In this document: positions 20,654 through 30,159 of the stretch, in pieces
How positions within the stretch are numbered: position 1 is the first letter of the stretch
How the letters are laid out: each line of letters opens with the position of its first letter
Source: Paenibacillus_AM sp052180255
GTDB taxonomy: Bacteria; Bacillota; Bacilli; Paenibacillales; NBRC-103111
Assembly: GCF_052180255.1 (NCBI RefSeq)
Contig: NZ_CP197466.1
Location: 3,844,001 to 3,908,000 of the forward strand
DNA: 64,000 nucleotides
Direction of reading: 5' to 3'
The notes under the pieces: generated by a model
The model's database searches: none
What the model was told of the DNA's origin: nothing
Seen by the model: the letters and a program-made list of their open reading frames with translations, nothing else
Program-made: the position numbers and the translations under genes

Positions 20654-21540
20654 GCTTCACTTCCTATACATTGTTGATACACATTCAATAATAGCTGTGT
20701 AATAGGTCCCGGACCCTTTGTAGTTGAGTTTAATGAACAATCTGTCCCGTCTGGAAAAAGCAATGTATATACAGGTGAAATTTCCTGAATCGAGTTCGTC
20801 AAGAATACTTCATCCGCACACTGAAGTTCTTCCCATGTGTACAAGCCTTCTTCAATAGCTATTCCCGCTTCATGTGCTATTTTTAATATGAATTGACGCG
20901 TAATACCCGGTAAAATACCGGTAACGAGTGAAGGCGTACAAAGTTTCCCTTGGGCCACAAAAAATATATTAGAAACAATACCCTCAGCTATATACCCGTC
21001 TGCTGTTAGCATAAGGCCTTCTGCTTGTGCCGCTGCAACCTGAGGATATTGAAGCATTTCACGTTTGGCTAAAATATTATTCATATAGTGTAGGGACTTA
21101 AAGCGAACAGCACCTTCAGGTGTATTCCGTCTTAATTGCAGCAGCTGTAGCGCCTTGCCATCATGAACGATTCTTTGGTTACGCGGTGGTAATTCTTTCA
21201 CATACATAATCTCTTTGGGCTGCTCGTACAATTGCCCTGGCAAACCTAATATATCGTCACCTGCGGTTATCGTGTATCGAAAATAAGCATCTTTAAGGCC
21301 ATTTGCCAGCAATAAGTTTTTTACCAACTCATTTACATGGTTAACATTTGGTTTAAAGCGAATTCCCATCTCTTCACAACTTGAAGCTAAACGCTGAAGA
21401 TGTTTCTCTAATAAAAAGGGTTGACCACCGTAGGTGCGAAATGTTTCAAACAAACCCATACCGTAAAGAAAACCGTGATCATAAATGGAGATCACGGCTT
21501 CTTGATCATCAACGAAACGACCATTTAAACTTATCTTCAT
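20650..21540 (-). CDS. pabC: Aminodeoxychorismate lyase
   Basis: A PLP enzyme of fold type IV that releases para-aminobenzoate and pyruvate from 4-amino-4-deoxychorismate. It shows GMGLFETFRTYGG at the N-terminus, the catalytic-Lys region KSLHYMNNILAKRE and the phosphate-cup segment EGIVSNIFFV followed by TGILPGITR. The family also includes branched-chain and D-amino-acid transaminases, but the location between pabA and folP settles the function. It overlaps both neighbours by 4 bp. Confidence 0.93.
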   Translation of the reverse strand: MKISLNGRFVDDQEAVISIYDHGFLYGMGLFETFRTYGGQPFLLEKHLQRLASSCEEMGIRFKPNVNHVNELVKNLLLANGLKDAYFRYTITAGDDILGLPGQLYEQPKEIMYVKELPPRNQRIVHDGKALQLLQLRRNTPEGAVRFKSLHYMNNILAKREMLQYPQVAAAQAEGLMLTADGYIAEGIVSNIFFVAQGKLCTPSLVTGILPGITRQFILKIAHEAGIAIEEGLYTWEELQCADEVFLTNSIQEISPVYTLLFPDGTDCSLNSTTKGPGPITQLLLNVYQQCIGSEA

Positions 21541-22121
21541 CCGAGCACTTCTTTCTCCTTCACACGTAAAAAATTACGAAGCAGCTGTAATCCATGATCG
21601 GTAATGATGGATTCTGGATGGAATTGTACGCCTTCAATGGCATACTCTTTATGACGCAAGCCCATGATCTCACCCTCGTCTGTCCATGCACTGACTTCAA
21701 GACATTCTGGTAATGTCTCTTTACCGACAATCAAGGAATGATATCGAGTAGCTGTAAAAGGGACAGGTATTTCATTGAAAATCGTTAACCCATCATGATG
21801 AATAGGCGATGTCTTGCCATGCATCAAGTTAGCAGCACGTACCACTTCTCCACCAAATGCTTGACCAATCGTCTGATGACCAAGGCACACCCCCATGATC
21901 GGAATTCTGCCTTTAAAATGATCCACAACAGACAAACAAACGCCGGCTTCATTCGGTGTACAAGGCCCTGGTGATAGTAAAATGTGATCTGGCTTTAAAG
22001 CCTCAATACCGGCAATGTCGATTTCATCATTTCGCCTTACCACAATCTCTTCCCCGAGCTCCCCTAAATATTGAACCAGGTTGTAAGTAAATGAATCATA
22101 ATTATCAATGACTAAAATCAT
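21537..22121 (-). CDS. pabA: Aminodeoxychorismate/anthranilate synthase glutaminase subunit
   Basis: Class I glutamine amidotransferase that supplies ammonia to PabB. The N-terminus MILVIDNYDSFTYNLVQYLG is diagnostic. The nucleophile Cys lies in GVCLGHQTIGQAFGG (about 75-89) and the His-Glu pair in GVQFHPES near the C-terminus. In B. subtilis this subunit also serves anthranilate synthase. No trp genes are seen here, so a dual role is possible. It overlaps pabC by 4 bp. Confidence 0.95.
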   Translation of the reverse strand: MILVIDNYDSFTYNLVQYLGELGEEIVVRRNDEIDIAGIEALKPDHILLSPGPCTPNEAGVCLSVVDHFKGRIPIMGVCLGHQTIGQAFGGEVVRAANLMHGKTSPIHHDGLTIFNEIPVPFTATRYHSLIVGKETLPECLEVSAWTDEGEIMGLRHKEYAIEGVQFHPESIITDHGLQLLRNFLRVKEKEVLG

Positions 22122-22177
22122 TTTGGCTCCTCCTCTGCTCTTACCTTTTCCCTTTTTAGGATGAAGGTCTAACTACA

Positions 22178-23749
22178 CTACGCTCTGCTCAATTCTTGCT
22201 CACTAAACTCAATTGCTTTCCATACTGCCTTAGCCTTGTTAAGTGATTCCTTGTATTCTCGGCTTGGCACTGAATCGATTACGATACCTGCTCCTGCTTG
22301 CACGTGTCCTATTCCTTGCGCAGCGACCAATGTACGTATAATTATATTAAATTCCATATCTCCGTTATAGTCAATCCACCCCATCGCACCTGTATACGGT
22401 CCTCGACGGACAGGTTCTAGTTCTTCAATGATTTCCATTGTTCGAACTTTTGGTGCACCTGTAATTGTACCTCCCGGAAATGTAGCTGCTATGGCGTCAA
22501 ATGCATTTTTCCCTGCTGCAATCTTGCCTTCTACCTGTGACACAATATGCATGACATGGGAGTAATACTCAATTACCATAAAATCATCGACTTTCACGCT
22601 GCCATATTCTGAAATACGACCTAAATCGTTACGTTCTAAATCAACAAGCATAACGTGCTCAGCACGTTCTTTTTCATTATGAATTAACTCATCTGCAAGT
22701 CTTTGATCTTCTTGTGCATTAGCCCCACGACGACGAGTACCCGCGATTGGACGCGTACGGAGCACTCCTTTTTCCAATTGAACAAGAAGCTCCGGGGAGG
22801 CAGATGCAAGTGTAAAATCACCAAAACGCATGAGTCCCATATAAGGGGACGGGTTAATCATTCGTAACCATTCGTAGATCTCTTCCGCACTGGATTGCAG
22901 TGGCCGACTCTGTCTGACGGATAAATTAACTTGAAATACGTCTCCAGCAGCAATATAGGATTGAATTTTCTCCACAGCTTGTTCAAAATCTTCACGACGA
23001 AAAGCAGGTGTAAGCTCACTTAGTTTTTCAACGTCAATGGATAAACCTTCGCCACGGTTATGACTCTGCTCAAGTATTTGCTCCCGCCGTTTCCGGTGTT
23101 CAAAAGCACGTGAAGCATATACAAGCTTATTCCATTTCTCATACATGGTGTTCGCAGCACGTTCTGCTGTGCGATATGCTTCTTGTAGTGCCAGTTCATT
23201 TTGCGCAAGTTCATGAGAAAGACCTGTGTGTACAGCCATATATATTTCTTGAGTTTCCTGATCAACAATCCAAACTTCATTGTACATCGCAAAACTAAAA
23301 TCAGGCACTGGTAAATCGTTCGCAGCATGCTGTGGTAAATGTTCAATACAGCGCGCAACATCATATCCCCAGAAGCCTACACAACCTCCAATAAACTTAG
23401 GTGCTTCTTCCACTCGTGGAGAGCGATAAGGGAGCATCCATTCCTTTACGGCATGCAGCGCATTCATCTCAAGTACGATTCTACGCGGTCCGCCATGCCC
23501 ATCTTCTTCCCATACTTCTGCACGTTCGCTCGTACCACGAATAATGGAGGCAGGTGATAAACCAACCATCGTATAACGGCCGCCTTTTCCACTCTCTAAA
23601 ACAAATGATTCCGGCGCTGCTTCTTTCCAAGTTTCTTCCCAAGAAGGAATGGTATCTTGTTCAAGTTGTTTTTTCATGATAAAAGGAAGCATGGTGTAGC
23701 TTCCACAATTCGCCCAGTCTTTCCACTTCTCAAATGATGTTACGTTCAA
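22178..23749 (-). CDS. pabB: Aminodeoxychorismate synthase component I
   Basis: Converts chorismate to 4-amino-4-deoxychorismate with ammonia from PabA. The 523-residue protein has the N-terminal Anth_synt_I_N domain and a C-terminal chorismate-binding domain with RPIAGTRRRG, ERAEHVMLVDLERNDLGR, FPGGTITGAPK and RGPYTGAMGW. It starts at TTG 23749 with GAGGGGAG 9 bp upstream; no ATG fits. It is the first gene of the eight-gene folate operon, 56 bp ahead of pabA. TrpE is the alternative, but the operon context favours PabB. Confidence 0.93.
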   Translation of the reverse strand: MNVTSFEKWKDWANCGSYTMLPFIMKKQLEQDTIPSWEETWKEAAPESFVLESGKGGRYTMVGLSPASIIRGTSERAEVWEEDGHGGPRRIVLEMNALHAVKEWMLPYRSPRVEEAPKFIGGCVGFWGYDVARCIEHLPQHAANDLPVPDFSFAMYNEVWIVDQETQEIYMAVHTGLSHELAQNELALQEAYRTAERAANTMYEKWNKLVYASRAFEHRKRREQILEQSHNRGEGLSIDVEKLSELTPAFRREDFEQAVEKIQSYIAAGDVFQVNLSVRQSRPLQSSAEEIYEWLRMINPSPYMGLMRFGDFTLASASPELLVQLEKGVLRTRPIAGTRRRGANAQEDQRLADELIHNEKERAEHVMLVDLERNDLGRISEYGSVKVDDFMVIEYYSHVMHIVSQVEGKIAAGKNAFDAIAATFPGGTITGAPKVRTMEIIEELEPVRRGPYTGAMGWIDYNGDMEFNIIIRTLVAAQGIGHVQAGAGIVIDSVPSREYKESLNKAKAVWKAIEFSEQELSRA

Positions 23750-23833
23750 CTGTTATTGACTCCCCTCTACAACCATTTGCTGCCTACCCTTGATGATTGT
23801 CCATTAGTATACTTCAAACTGGAAAATTTAAAA

Positions 23834-23858
23834 ACCCCTCAGCAAGGAGCTGAAGGGT
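23834..23858 (-). terminator. Intrinsic terminator after cysK
   Basis: Arms ACCCCTCAGC/GCTGAAGGGT with a 5-nt loop are followed by TTTTTAAATTT on the minus strand. It separates cysK from the folate operon. Confidence 0.85.
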
Positions 23859-23901
23859 CATATCCCATTCGGGTAAAAACAATCAAAGCTTACTGTTTCA
23901 A

Positions 23902-24840
23902 TTAATCCTCAAAATGGTAAAGAGGTGTTGATAAATAACGCTCGCCATTACTAGGTACGACGGCAAGTACTCTCTTGCCTGGACCTAAATCTTTGGCAAT
24001 TTTCAAAGCAGCATAAATCGCAGCACCTGAAGATATGCCACCAAGGATTCCTTCCTCTTTCGCTACACGACGTGATGTTTCGAATGCATCATCATTCTCA
24101 ACAGCAATGATCTCATCATAAATGTGTGTATCTAAAATGTCAGGTACAAAACCAGCGCCGATCCCTTGTATCTTATGCGGACCTGGCTTACCACCTGAAA
24201 GTACAGGTGAGCTGCTAGGCTCAACCGCATAAATCTTGATGTTCGGGAAGTTATCTTTCAAAACAGAACCTGTTCCTGTAATCGTTCCACCCGTACCGAT
24301 ACCCGCTACAAAAGCATCGAGCTTGCCATCATAGCTATTAATGGCCTCAACGATTTCTGGTCCGGTCGTTTCGCGATGTACTTTCACGTTCGCTTGGTTC
24401 TTGAATTGTTGTGGAATAAAATAGCTCGGATTCTCAGCCTGCAATGCTTCAGCACGATTAATCGCACCTTTCATCCCCTCAGCACCCGGTGTTAAAACAA
24501 GCTCAGCACCATAAGCACGAAGCAAGTTACGACGCTCCATACTCATCGTCTCCGGCATAACAAGAATCGCTCTATAACCTTTAGCTGCAGCAACCATGGC
24601 AAGCCCAATTCCTGTGTTACCGCTAGTCGGTTCTACGATTGTATCGCCGGGTTTCAACTTACCTTCTTGTTCTGCAACTTCAATCATTGAAATCGCAATA
24701 CGATCCTTCACGCTAGCACCTGGGTTCTGGAACTCCAGCTTCACATAAACCTCTGCACTACCTTCAGGTACAACACGGTTCAAACGAACAATCGGTGTAT
24801 TCCCAATCAATTCAGTAATGCTCTGCACAAGCTTAGCCAT
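23902..24840 (-). CDS. cysK: Cysteine synthase (O-acetylserine sulfhydrylase)
   Basis: A PLP enzyme making cysteine from O-acetylserine and sulfide. It has the PLP lysine in NPGASVKDRIA (about 43), the substrate loop PTSGNTGIGLA, the glycine loop GIGTGGTITGTG, and GISSGAA near the C-terminus. The ATG at 24840 with GAGGAGG 8 bp upstream gives 312 residues; an upstream in-frame extension is not conserved. It has its own promoter (24919-24947) and terminator, so it is separable from the hslO-yacD group upstream. Confidence 0.96.
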   Translation of the reverse strand: MAKLVQSITELIGNTPIVRLNRVVPEGSAEVYVKLEFQNPGASVKDRIAISMIEVAEQEGKLKPGDTIVEPTSGNTGIGLAMVAAAKGYRAILVMPETMSMERRNLLRAYGAELVLTPGAEGMKGAINRAEALQAENPSYFIPQQFKNQANVKVHRETTGPEIVEAINSYDGKLDAFVAGIGTGGTITGTGSVLKDNFPNIKIYAVEPSSSPVLSGGKPGPHKIQGIGAGFVPDILDTHIYDEIIAVENDDAFETSRRVAKEEGILGGISSGAAIYAALKIAKDLGPGKRVLAVVPSNGERYLSTPLYHFED

Positions 24841-24918
24841 TGCAATCTTCCTCCTCAGCATTCGCAAAAAATATCGTTATATAATTTCCGAGTAAATCAG
24901 TTGGTTTTTATTAAGTTA

Positions 24919-24947
24919 ATCTTATCAAGGCTTCCATAGATTGTCAA
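24919..24947 (-). promoter_or_regulatory. Sigma-A promoter of cysK
   Basis: A perfect -35 TTGACA (24942-24947), a 17-bp spacer and -10 TAAGAT (24919-24924) lie just after the yacD stop. Downstream, near 24880-24905, the leader contains ACTCGGAAATTATA, which resembles the half-site of CymR sulfur-repressor boxes; that part is tentative. Confidence 0.7.
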
Positions 24948-24952
24948 CTAAA

Positions 24953-25909
24953 TCACTCGGAATTTGGCAGAAACTTTCCGTCCAAGATTTGTGCCTTATG
25001 TTTTAAGCGAAGTGCACCTACTACGTCTTTAAGTGGAGGTGCTTTCTGAAGAGCTAGCTGTTTTTTGATCTTTTCACGAACGACTGTCGGGTCATCCTTT
25101 TCTTCTGTACGTTTGTCTTTTAGTAAAATGATGGCGTAACCGTTTGTTAAAGAGATGATCCCACTATACTCGTTCTTTTTTAATTTTTTAGCTGCTGTCA
25201 TAATCGGTGTCGATACGAAAGGATCGTTTTCAAATATCCAGCCTAGATCTCCATTAGTGCTTGATGTTGTCTCATCAATGGAGCGATCTCTTACGATTGT
25301 TGAAAAATCCTGTCCCTTTTTCAGTTCTTTCAGCGCTTTATCGGCATGCTCTTTCGATGCTAAAATCATCTGCTGTATATGATATTCCGTCCGTACTTTA
25401 AACTCTTCAGCATGTGTGCGCATATATTCGTTAATCTCTTCATCTGTGATGGTAACGCTGCGTGTGGCGATATGCTCCAGTAGCAGCTTATAGTATGCAT
25501 CATCATGAAGTTCCTCTTGGGACAATCCAAGTTGATCTTTCATCGCTTTAAAATAATCTTCAATACTTTCGTAACCTTCACTATTCATTTTCAGCTCACG
25601 ATTGATTTCATCATCCTCAACGGTTATACCAACTTCTCTAGCTTCTACACGAATGGCCTCCCGCTCTATAATTTGATTAATCATCTGATTGCCATAATGT
25701 TTAATTAATTGGTTCTGAATCTCTCCCATTGTGATTTGGCGATCGCCGATCTTGGCAATTACTTTGGTGGAATCAACATCTCCTTTAGAGTCTTTCGGAT
25801 TCCCGTTGTTGGAAGACCCTGCTTCACCGCCATTGAGCACCAAAATCAGCAGCACCGCTATACAAACACAAAGCCCGCCGATGATTGCTCCTATTCCTCT
25901 TTTTGCCAT
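24953..25909 (-). CDS. yacD: Membrane-anchored PpiC-type peptidyl-prolyl isomerase (YacD-like)
   Basis: Extracytoplasmic folding factor of the SurA/PrsA type. Residues 8-26 form one hydrophobic segment after a short basic start (MAKRG). No lipobox Cys is visible (IAVLLILVLNGG), so it is membrane-anchored rather than a lipoprotein. A SurA-N-like helical domain follows (about 50-165), then one parvulin domain (about 170-270) with the family pattern QQMILASKEHADKALKEL and GDLGWI. The 318-residue gene lies between hslO and cysK, the position of yacD in B. subtilis. Its client proteins are unknown. Confidence 0.87.
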   Translation of the reverse strand: MAKRGIGAIIGGLCVCIAVLLILVLNGGEAGSSNNGNPKDSKGDVDSTKVIAKIGDRQITMGEIQNQLIKHYGNQMINQIIEREAIRVEAREVGITVEDDEINRELKMNSEGYESIEDYFKAMKDQLGLSQEELHDDAYYKLLLEHIATRSVTITDEEINEYMRTHAEEFKVRTEYHIQQMILASKEHADKALKELKKGQDFSTIVRDRSIDETTSSTNGDLGWIFENDPFVSTPIMTAAKKLKKNEYSGIISLTNGYAIILLKDKRTEEKDDPTVVREKIKKQLALQKAPPLKDVVGALRLKHKAQILDGKFLPNSE

Positions 25910-25936
25910 GACCCCTAATTGCTCGCCTCAGCTTCA

Positions 25937-26815
25937 CTATAATTTGTCGATAATCGACTGAATTTCTTCCCCTGTAAACGCATATATCTCATTACAAAAA
26001 TGACACTGTACTTCGGCCTTTTGATCTTCATCGAGTAGTAGTTGAAGTTCTTGCTTACCAATCGAAATCAAAGATTCTTCTACACGCTCACGAGAGCATT
26101 TGCACTTAAATATAACATCCTTCGTCTCTAACACTCGGAAAGATGGAAGCACTTCTGTCAAAATCTCTTCCAACGTTAATCCTTGCTCTAACATCGTTGT
26201 CATCGAAGGAAGTTGTGGTAATCGCTGCTCAATTGCTGTAAGTTCCTCATCTGTTAGGCCAGGCATTAATTGAATGATAAAACCACCCGCAGCTTTTACC
26301 GAGTAATCAACATCCACTAATACACCGAGTGCAACCGCAGAAGGCGTCTGCTCAGATACGCTAAAATAGTATGTGAAATCCTCTGCTAGTTCACCAGAAA
26401 TGATCGGCGTTGAGCCACGGTACGGCTCTTTAAGACCTAAATCTTTAATGATGTAAAGAGCGCCATCTGTCCCTACTGCTCCAGCCACATCCAACTTACC
26501 ATGAGCATTCAGTGGCAAATCAACAGTCGGGTTGGATACATAACCGCGGACTTCCCCATAAGCATTCGTATCCACGATGATTTGCCCAATTGGGCCACCA
26601 CCCTGTACTTGGATCGTCAGTTTTTCTTCCCCTTTGAGCATCGCCCCCATCATTAAGCCGGCTGCTGCTGTCCGTCCAAGCGCCGCTGTTACTGTTGGTG
26701 TAGCTTGATGTCTACGACTGAGTTCATCTGTAATTGCTGTTGTACATACTGCAAAAGCGCGGACTTTACCTTCAAGTCCCGTTCCACGAATCATGTAGTC
26801 TTTCAATGAAGTCAC
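25937..26815 (-). CDS. hslO: Redox-regulated chaperone Hsp33
   Basis: A cytoplasmic holdase chaperone activated by oxidation. The 292-residue protein ends in the zinc-binding redox switch CKC (238-240) and CHFC (271-274), which loses zinc and forms disulfides under oxidative stress. The N-terminal domain contains TAALGRTAAAGLMMGAMLKG and the QGGGPIGQIIVD motif. It lies between coaX and yacD, as in B. subtilis. Confidence 0.97.
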   Translation of the reverse strand: MTSLKDYMIRGTGLEGKVRAFAVCTTAITDELSRRHQATPTVTAALGRTAAAGLMMGAMLKGEEKLTIQVQGGGPIGQIIVDTNAYGEVRGYVSNPTVDLPLNAHGKLDVAGAVGTDGALYIIKDLGLKEPYRGSTPIISGELAEDFTYYFSVSEQTPSAVALGVLVDVDYSVKAAGGFIIQLMPGLTDEELTAIEQRLPQLPSMTTMLEQGLTLEEILTEVLPSFRVLETKDVIFKCKCSRERVEESLISIGKQELQLLLDEDQKAEVQCHFCNEIYAFTGEEIQSIIDKL

Positions 26816-26833
26816 CTCTAATACTTATATGTT

Positions 26834-27598
26834 CTAAACGTTTTTTTCATAAATAAGTTGCAAACCTTGCAAGGTTAAAAGTGGATTAACGACGTTAATC
26901 GTACGGGACTCAGAGGCAATTAATTCAGCAAGTCCTCCTGTTGCAACAACAGTAGGTTCCACCTTAAATTCCTCTTTAATTCGATCCACAATTCCGTCGA
27001 CCTGTGACACATAACCATAAATAATACCAGCTTGCATCGCAGAAACAGTGTTTTTACCCACTACACTTTTCGGCTTCACAAGCTCAATTCGAGGCAACTT
27101 AGCTGCACGTTGATACAAAGCTTCTGTGGAAATACCGATCCCCGGAGCGATCGCACATCCTACGAGCTGACCTACTTGGTCAATGTAGTCGTACGTCGTC
27201 GCTGTACCAAAGTCAACTATTACGCATGGTGATCCATATTGCTCAAGAGCAGCTACAGCATTTACAATGCGATCCGCGCCCACTTCTTTGGGGTTGTCCA
27301 CTCTAACGTTAAGACCCGTCTTTATGCCGGGGCCAACGATATAAGGTGTCTTTTTTAAATAATGTAAACATAAGTTTTCTAATACAAACATAAGTGGCGG
27401 CACGACGGAGGAGATGATGACTCCTTCGATCTGTTCCAACTTTATGTCTGCATAACGGAATAAGTTATAGACCGTCATCCCATACTCATCCGCGGTCGCT
27501 GAACGGTTTGTACTAATCCGCCAATGATGAAGCAGCTCCTTTTCCTTGTACAAACCTAGTACAATATTGGTATTACCCACATCTATAACCAAAATCAT
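26834..27598 (-). CDS. coaX: Type III pantothenate kinase
   Basis: Phosphorylates pantothenate, the first step of coenzyme A synthesis. The ASKHA-fold signatures are MILVIDVGNTNIVLGLY at the N-terminus, GADRIVNAVAALEQYG, VIVDFGTATTYD and ATGGLAELI near the C-terminus. Length is 254 residues. It overlaps nadC by 4 bp and precedes hslO by 18 bp. Confidence 0.96.
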   Translation of the reverse strand: MILVIDVGNTNIVLGLYKEKELLHHWRISTNRSATADEYGMTVYNLFRYADIKLEQIEGVIISSVVPPLMFVLENLCLHYLKKTPYIVGPGIKTGLNVRVDNPKEVGADRIVNAVAALEQYGSPCVIVDFGTATTYDYIDQVGQLVGCAIAPGIGISTEALYQRAAKLPRIELVKPKSVVGKNTVSAMQAGIIYGYVSQVDGIVDRIKEEFKVEPTVVATGGLAELIASESRTINVVNPLLTLQGLQLIYEKNV

Positions 27599-28467
27599 GT
27601 AAACGTGTTCCCCTTCCGCTCATTAAGATCCAATGAAATGTCCAAAGCTGCTACGGAGTAAGTGAGCTGGCCTATAGAAATAATATCTACACCTGTCTCT
27701 GCCATTACTCGAATTGTCTTGGGCGATACCGATCCAGAACCTTCCACCACAATATGCGGGGCTCGGTTCTTAATAAGAGCTACAGCTTCCTTCATTTGCG
27801 CAGGAGGCATGTTATCAAGCATAATGATGTCGCTACCTACTTGAAGTGCCTCTTCCAACTGTTTAAAGTCTTCGACTTCCACTTCGATTTTCATGGTGTG
27901 TGGAATCGCTTCTCTAGCCGCCAGAACAGCAGCTGTAATGCCACCGGCACCTTTAATATGATTATCTTTAATCATGACAGCATCATACAAACCAAAACGG
28001 TGGTTATGACCACCGCCGATACGCACTGCGTATTTTTCAAGTAAACGCAGCCCTGGTGTTGTTTTCCGTGTATCCACTAAACGAACAGGTAAATCTTCTA
28101 CCGCTGCAACAAAGGAGCGTGTCTTGGTTGCGATCCCTGATAAACGCTGAAGTAAATTAAGGGCTAATCGCTCTCCAATCAAAATACTCCGTGTGCTTCC
28201 AGTAACCGTTGCAATGACCGTACCTTTGCTTACTTGGGTACCGTCAATGGCTTGAGCCTCAAATTGCAGACTGGAATCAACTTCAGCGAATACGGCTTCT
28301 GCTACTGCGATGCCAGCTAGGATACCGTCTTCTTTTACATGAATAATACCTCGGGATTGACTTGCAACAGGAATCGTAGAAAGTGAAGTCACATCACCTG
28401 TTCCTACATCCTCTTGTAACCAGTGCTGTATCTGTTCAGCTAATAATCGCTTATTTAAATTATGCAT
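27595..28467 (-). CDS. nadC: Nicotinate-nucleotide pyrophosphorylase (quinolinate phosphoribosyltransferase)
   Basis: Decarboxylates quinolinate with PRPP to nicotinate mononucleotide in NAD synthesis. Motifs are GDVTSLSTIP near the N-terminus, LLQRLSGIAT, the substrate-binding DTRKTTPGLRLLEKYAVRIG and HNHRFGLYDAVMIKDNH. Length is 290 residues. It overlaps nadB by 8 bp and coaX by 4 bp, tying NAD and CoA genes into one operon. Confidence 0.97.
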   Translation of the reverse strand: MHNLNKRLLAEQIQHWLQEDVGTGDVTSLSTIPVASQSRGIIHVKEDGILAGIAVAEAVFAEVDSSLQFEAQAIDGTQVSKGTVIATVTGSTRSILIGERLALNLLQRLSGIATKTRSFVAAVEDLPVRLVDTRKTTPGLRLLEKYAVRIGGGHNHRFGLYDAVMIKDNHIKGAGGITAAVLAAREAIPHTMKIEVEVEDFKQLEEALQVGSDIIMLDNMPPAQMKEAVALIKNRAPHIVVEGSGSVSPKTIRVMAETGVDIISIGQLTYSVAALDISLDLNERKGNTFT

Positions 28468-30124
28468 CTAAAATCCACTCCTCAGACATGCCACGCTCAT
28501 TGTGGAAAACAATATGTTTTTGCCACTGGGCATTATTAGGTTCTGGAAAATCCTCACGATAATGACCGCCACGGCTTTCCTCTCGATGAATTGCTGCTTG
28601 CGCAGTTAACAGCGCACAGGTAAGTAAGTTCGCAAACTCGTATTCTTCACGTCTTGTTAAACAAGTATCAAAGAAAGAAAGCTGTCTGGACAATTCGTCG
28701 ATTGCTTTATGCAAGGTCTGCGAAGTACGAAGTAGCCCCACATAGCGCAGCATGACTTTCTGTAACTTGAGCCTACGTTCTACAACAGCTTGCTGCGCAA
28801 CTTCTTTACGAGATGCAGATGCATGATCAAGTGAGCTGGCATGCTCTAACGCAGCTTCATTAGAGGCTGCAGGACTACCATTAGTCACCAGTGGTTTAAG
28901 CGTTCTGATACGCTCAATGATTCGTCGACCAAAGACGATGGCCTCTGACAACGAGTTAGACGCCAGACGATTTGCACCGTGTACACCAGTGGAGGATACC
29001 TCACCACACGCGTAAAGACGCGGTACGGCAGTTTCGCCATGCAAATCTGTCTTGACCCCACCCATCATATAGTGAGCGGCAGGAGCAACTGGGATCCAAT
29101 CACTTGCAAGATCTAAGCCGTAGCGCATGCAAAATTCATATATTGTCGGGAATCGATGTTTCACCATTTCTTCCGGTTCATGTGTTACATCAATATAAAC
29201 ATACGTCGATTTCGTTAATTCCATCTCCGAAACAATCGCTCTTGCAACAATATCACGTGGCGCTAATTCTAGCAGTGGGTGATATCGCTCCATAAAGCGC
29301 TCACCTCGTATGTTGCGAAGAATCGCACCCTCACCCCGAACCGCTTCAGATATTAAGAAACGTGGAGCACCTGGATAGCAAAGTGAAGTCGGATGAAATT
29401 GAATAAATTCGACATCTTGAATCAAAGCCCCCGCACGATAGGCAATCGCAATCCCGTCACCCGTTGCAATATCTGGATTCGTTGTATAACGATAAAGCTG
29501 ACCTGCCCCACCTGTACAAAGAATCGTTGCCTGACCACGAGCCACGACACGCGAGCCATCTGGTTTTTGCACAAGCGCTCCGTAGCATTCTCCAGATTCA
29601 TTCTTCAAAAGGTCAATTACAAAATGATCGTCCCAAAGTGTAATATTCGGATCACTCTTCGTCTTCTCAGACAAAGCACGAACAATCTCAGCCCCAGTTG
29701 CATCTCCATTGGCATGTAGAATGCGACGTTGGCTGTGTGCGCCCTCTTTCGTAAGTGCAAGAACGCCATTCTCTTCATCAAAGGTCGTTCCCATCCGAAT
29801 CAGATCCTTTACCCCATCAGGACCTTCATGGACTAGTACATCAACAGCCTCACGAGAACAAAGACCTGCCCCAGCCATTAATGTATCTTGCAGATGATAC
29901 TCAGGTGAATCATCATCTGCAATTACCGCTGCAATTCCACCTTGCGCGTATCTCGTATTTGAATCAAGTAATGACTTCTTCGTAATCATCAAAACTTGAT
30001 AAGTCTCACTTGCTTTAATCGCTGTAAATAATCCGGCAATACCAGCTCCAATCACAATCACATCGGTATCGATCACTGGCAGATTGTCTATATCGACATC
30101 AACTAACGTTCTAGGTATCTTCAT
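28460..30124 (-). CDS. nadB: L-aspartate oxidase
   Basis: A flavoenzyme oxidising aspartate to iminoaspartate for quinolinate synthesis. The N-terminal FAD motif is VIGAGIAGLFTAI (about 25-37), followed by SNTRYAQGGIAAV and, in the middle, the succinate-dehydrogenase-like catalytic region QFHPTSLC with AVRGEGAILRN. The C-terminal flavoprotein domain carries RRGEYEF-like ESRGGHYREDFP. The ATG at 30124 has AGAGGTG 8 bp upstream and gives 554 residues. It lies between nadA and nadC. Confidence 0.96.
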   Translation of the reverse strand: MKIPRTLVDVDIDNLPVIDTDVIVIGAGIAGLFTAIKASETYQVLMITKKSLLDSNTRYAQGGIAAVIADDDSPEYHLQDTLMAGAGLCSREAVDVLVHEGPDGVKDLIRMGTTFDEENGVLALTKEGAHSQRRILHANGDATGAEIVRALSEKTKSDPNITLWDDHFVIDLLKNESGECYGALVQKPDGSRVVARGQATILCTGGAGQLYRYTTNPDIATGDGIAIAYRAGALIQDVEFIQFHPTSLCYPGAPRFLISEAVRGEGAILRNIRGERFMERYHPLLELAPRDIVARAIVSEMELTKSTYVYIDVTHEPEEMVKHRFPTIYEFCMRYGLDLASDWIPVAPAAHYMMGGVKTDLHGETAVPRLYACGEVSSTGVHGANRLASNSLSEAIVFGRRIIERIRTLKPLVTNGSPAASNEAALEHASSLDHASASRKEVAQQAVVERRLKLQKVMLRYVGLLRTSQTLHKAIDELSRQLSFFDTCLTRREEYEFANLLTCALLTAQAAIHREESRGGHYREDFPEPNNAQWQKHIVFHNERGMSEEWILDA

Positions 30125-30159
30125 CGCATAAGCACCTCTAAACAAGAGAGTAGCGCATG

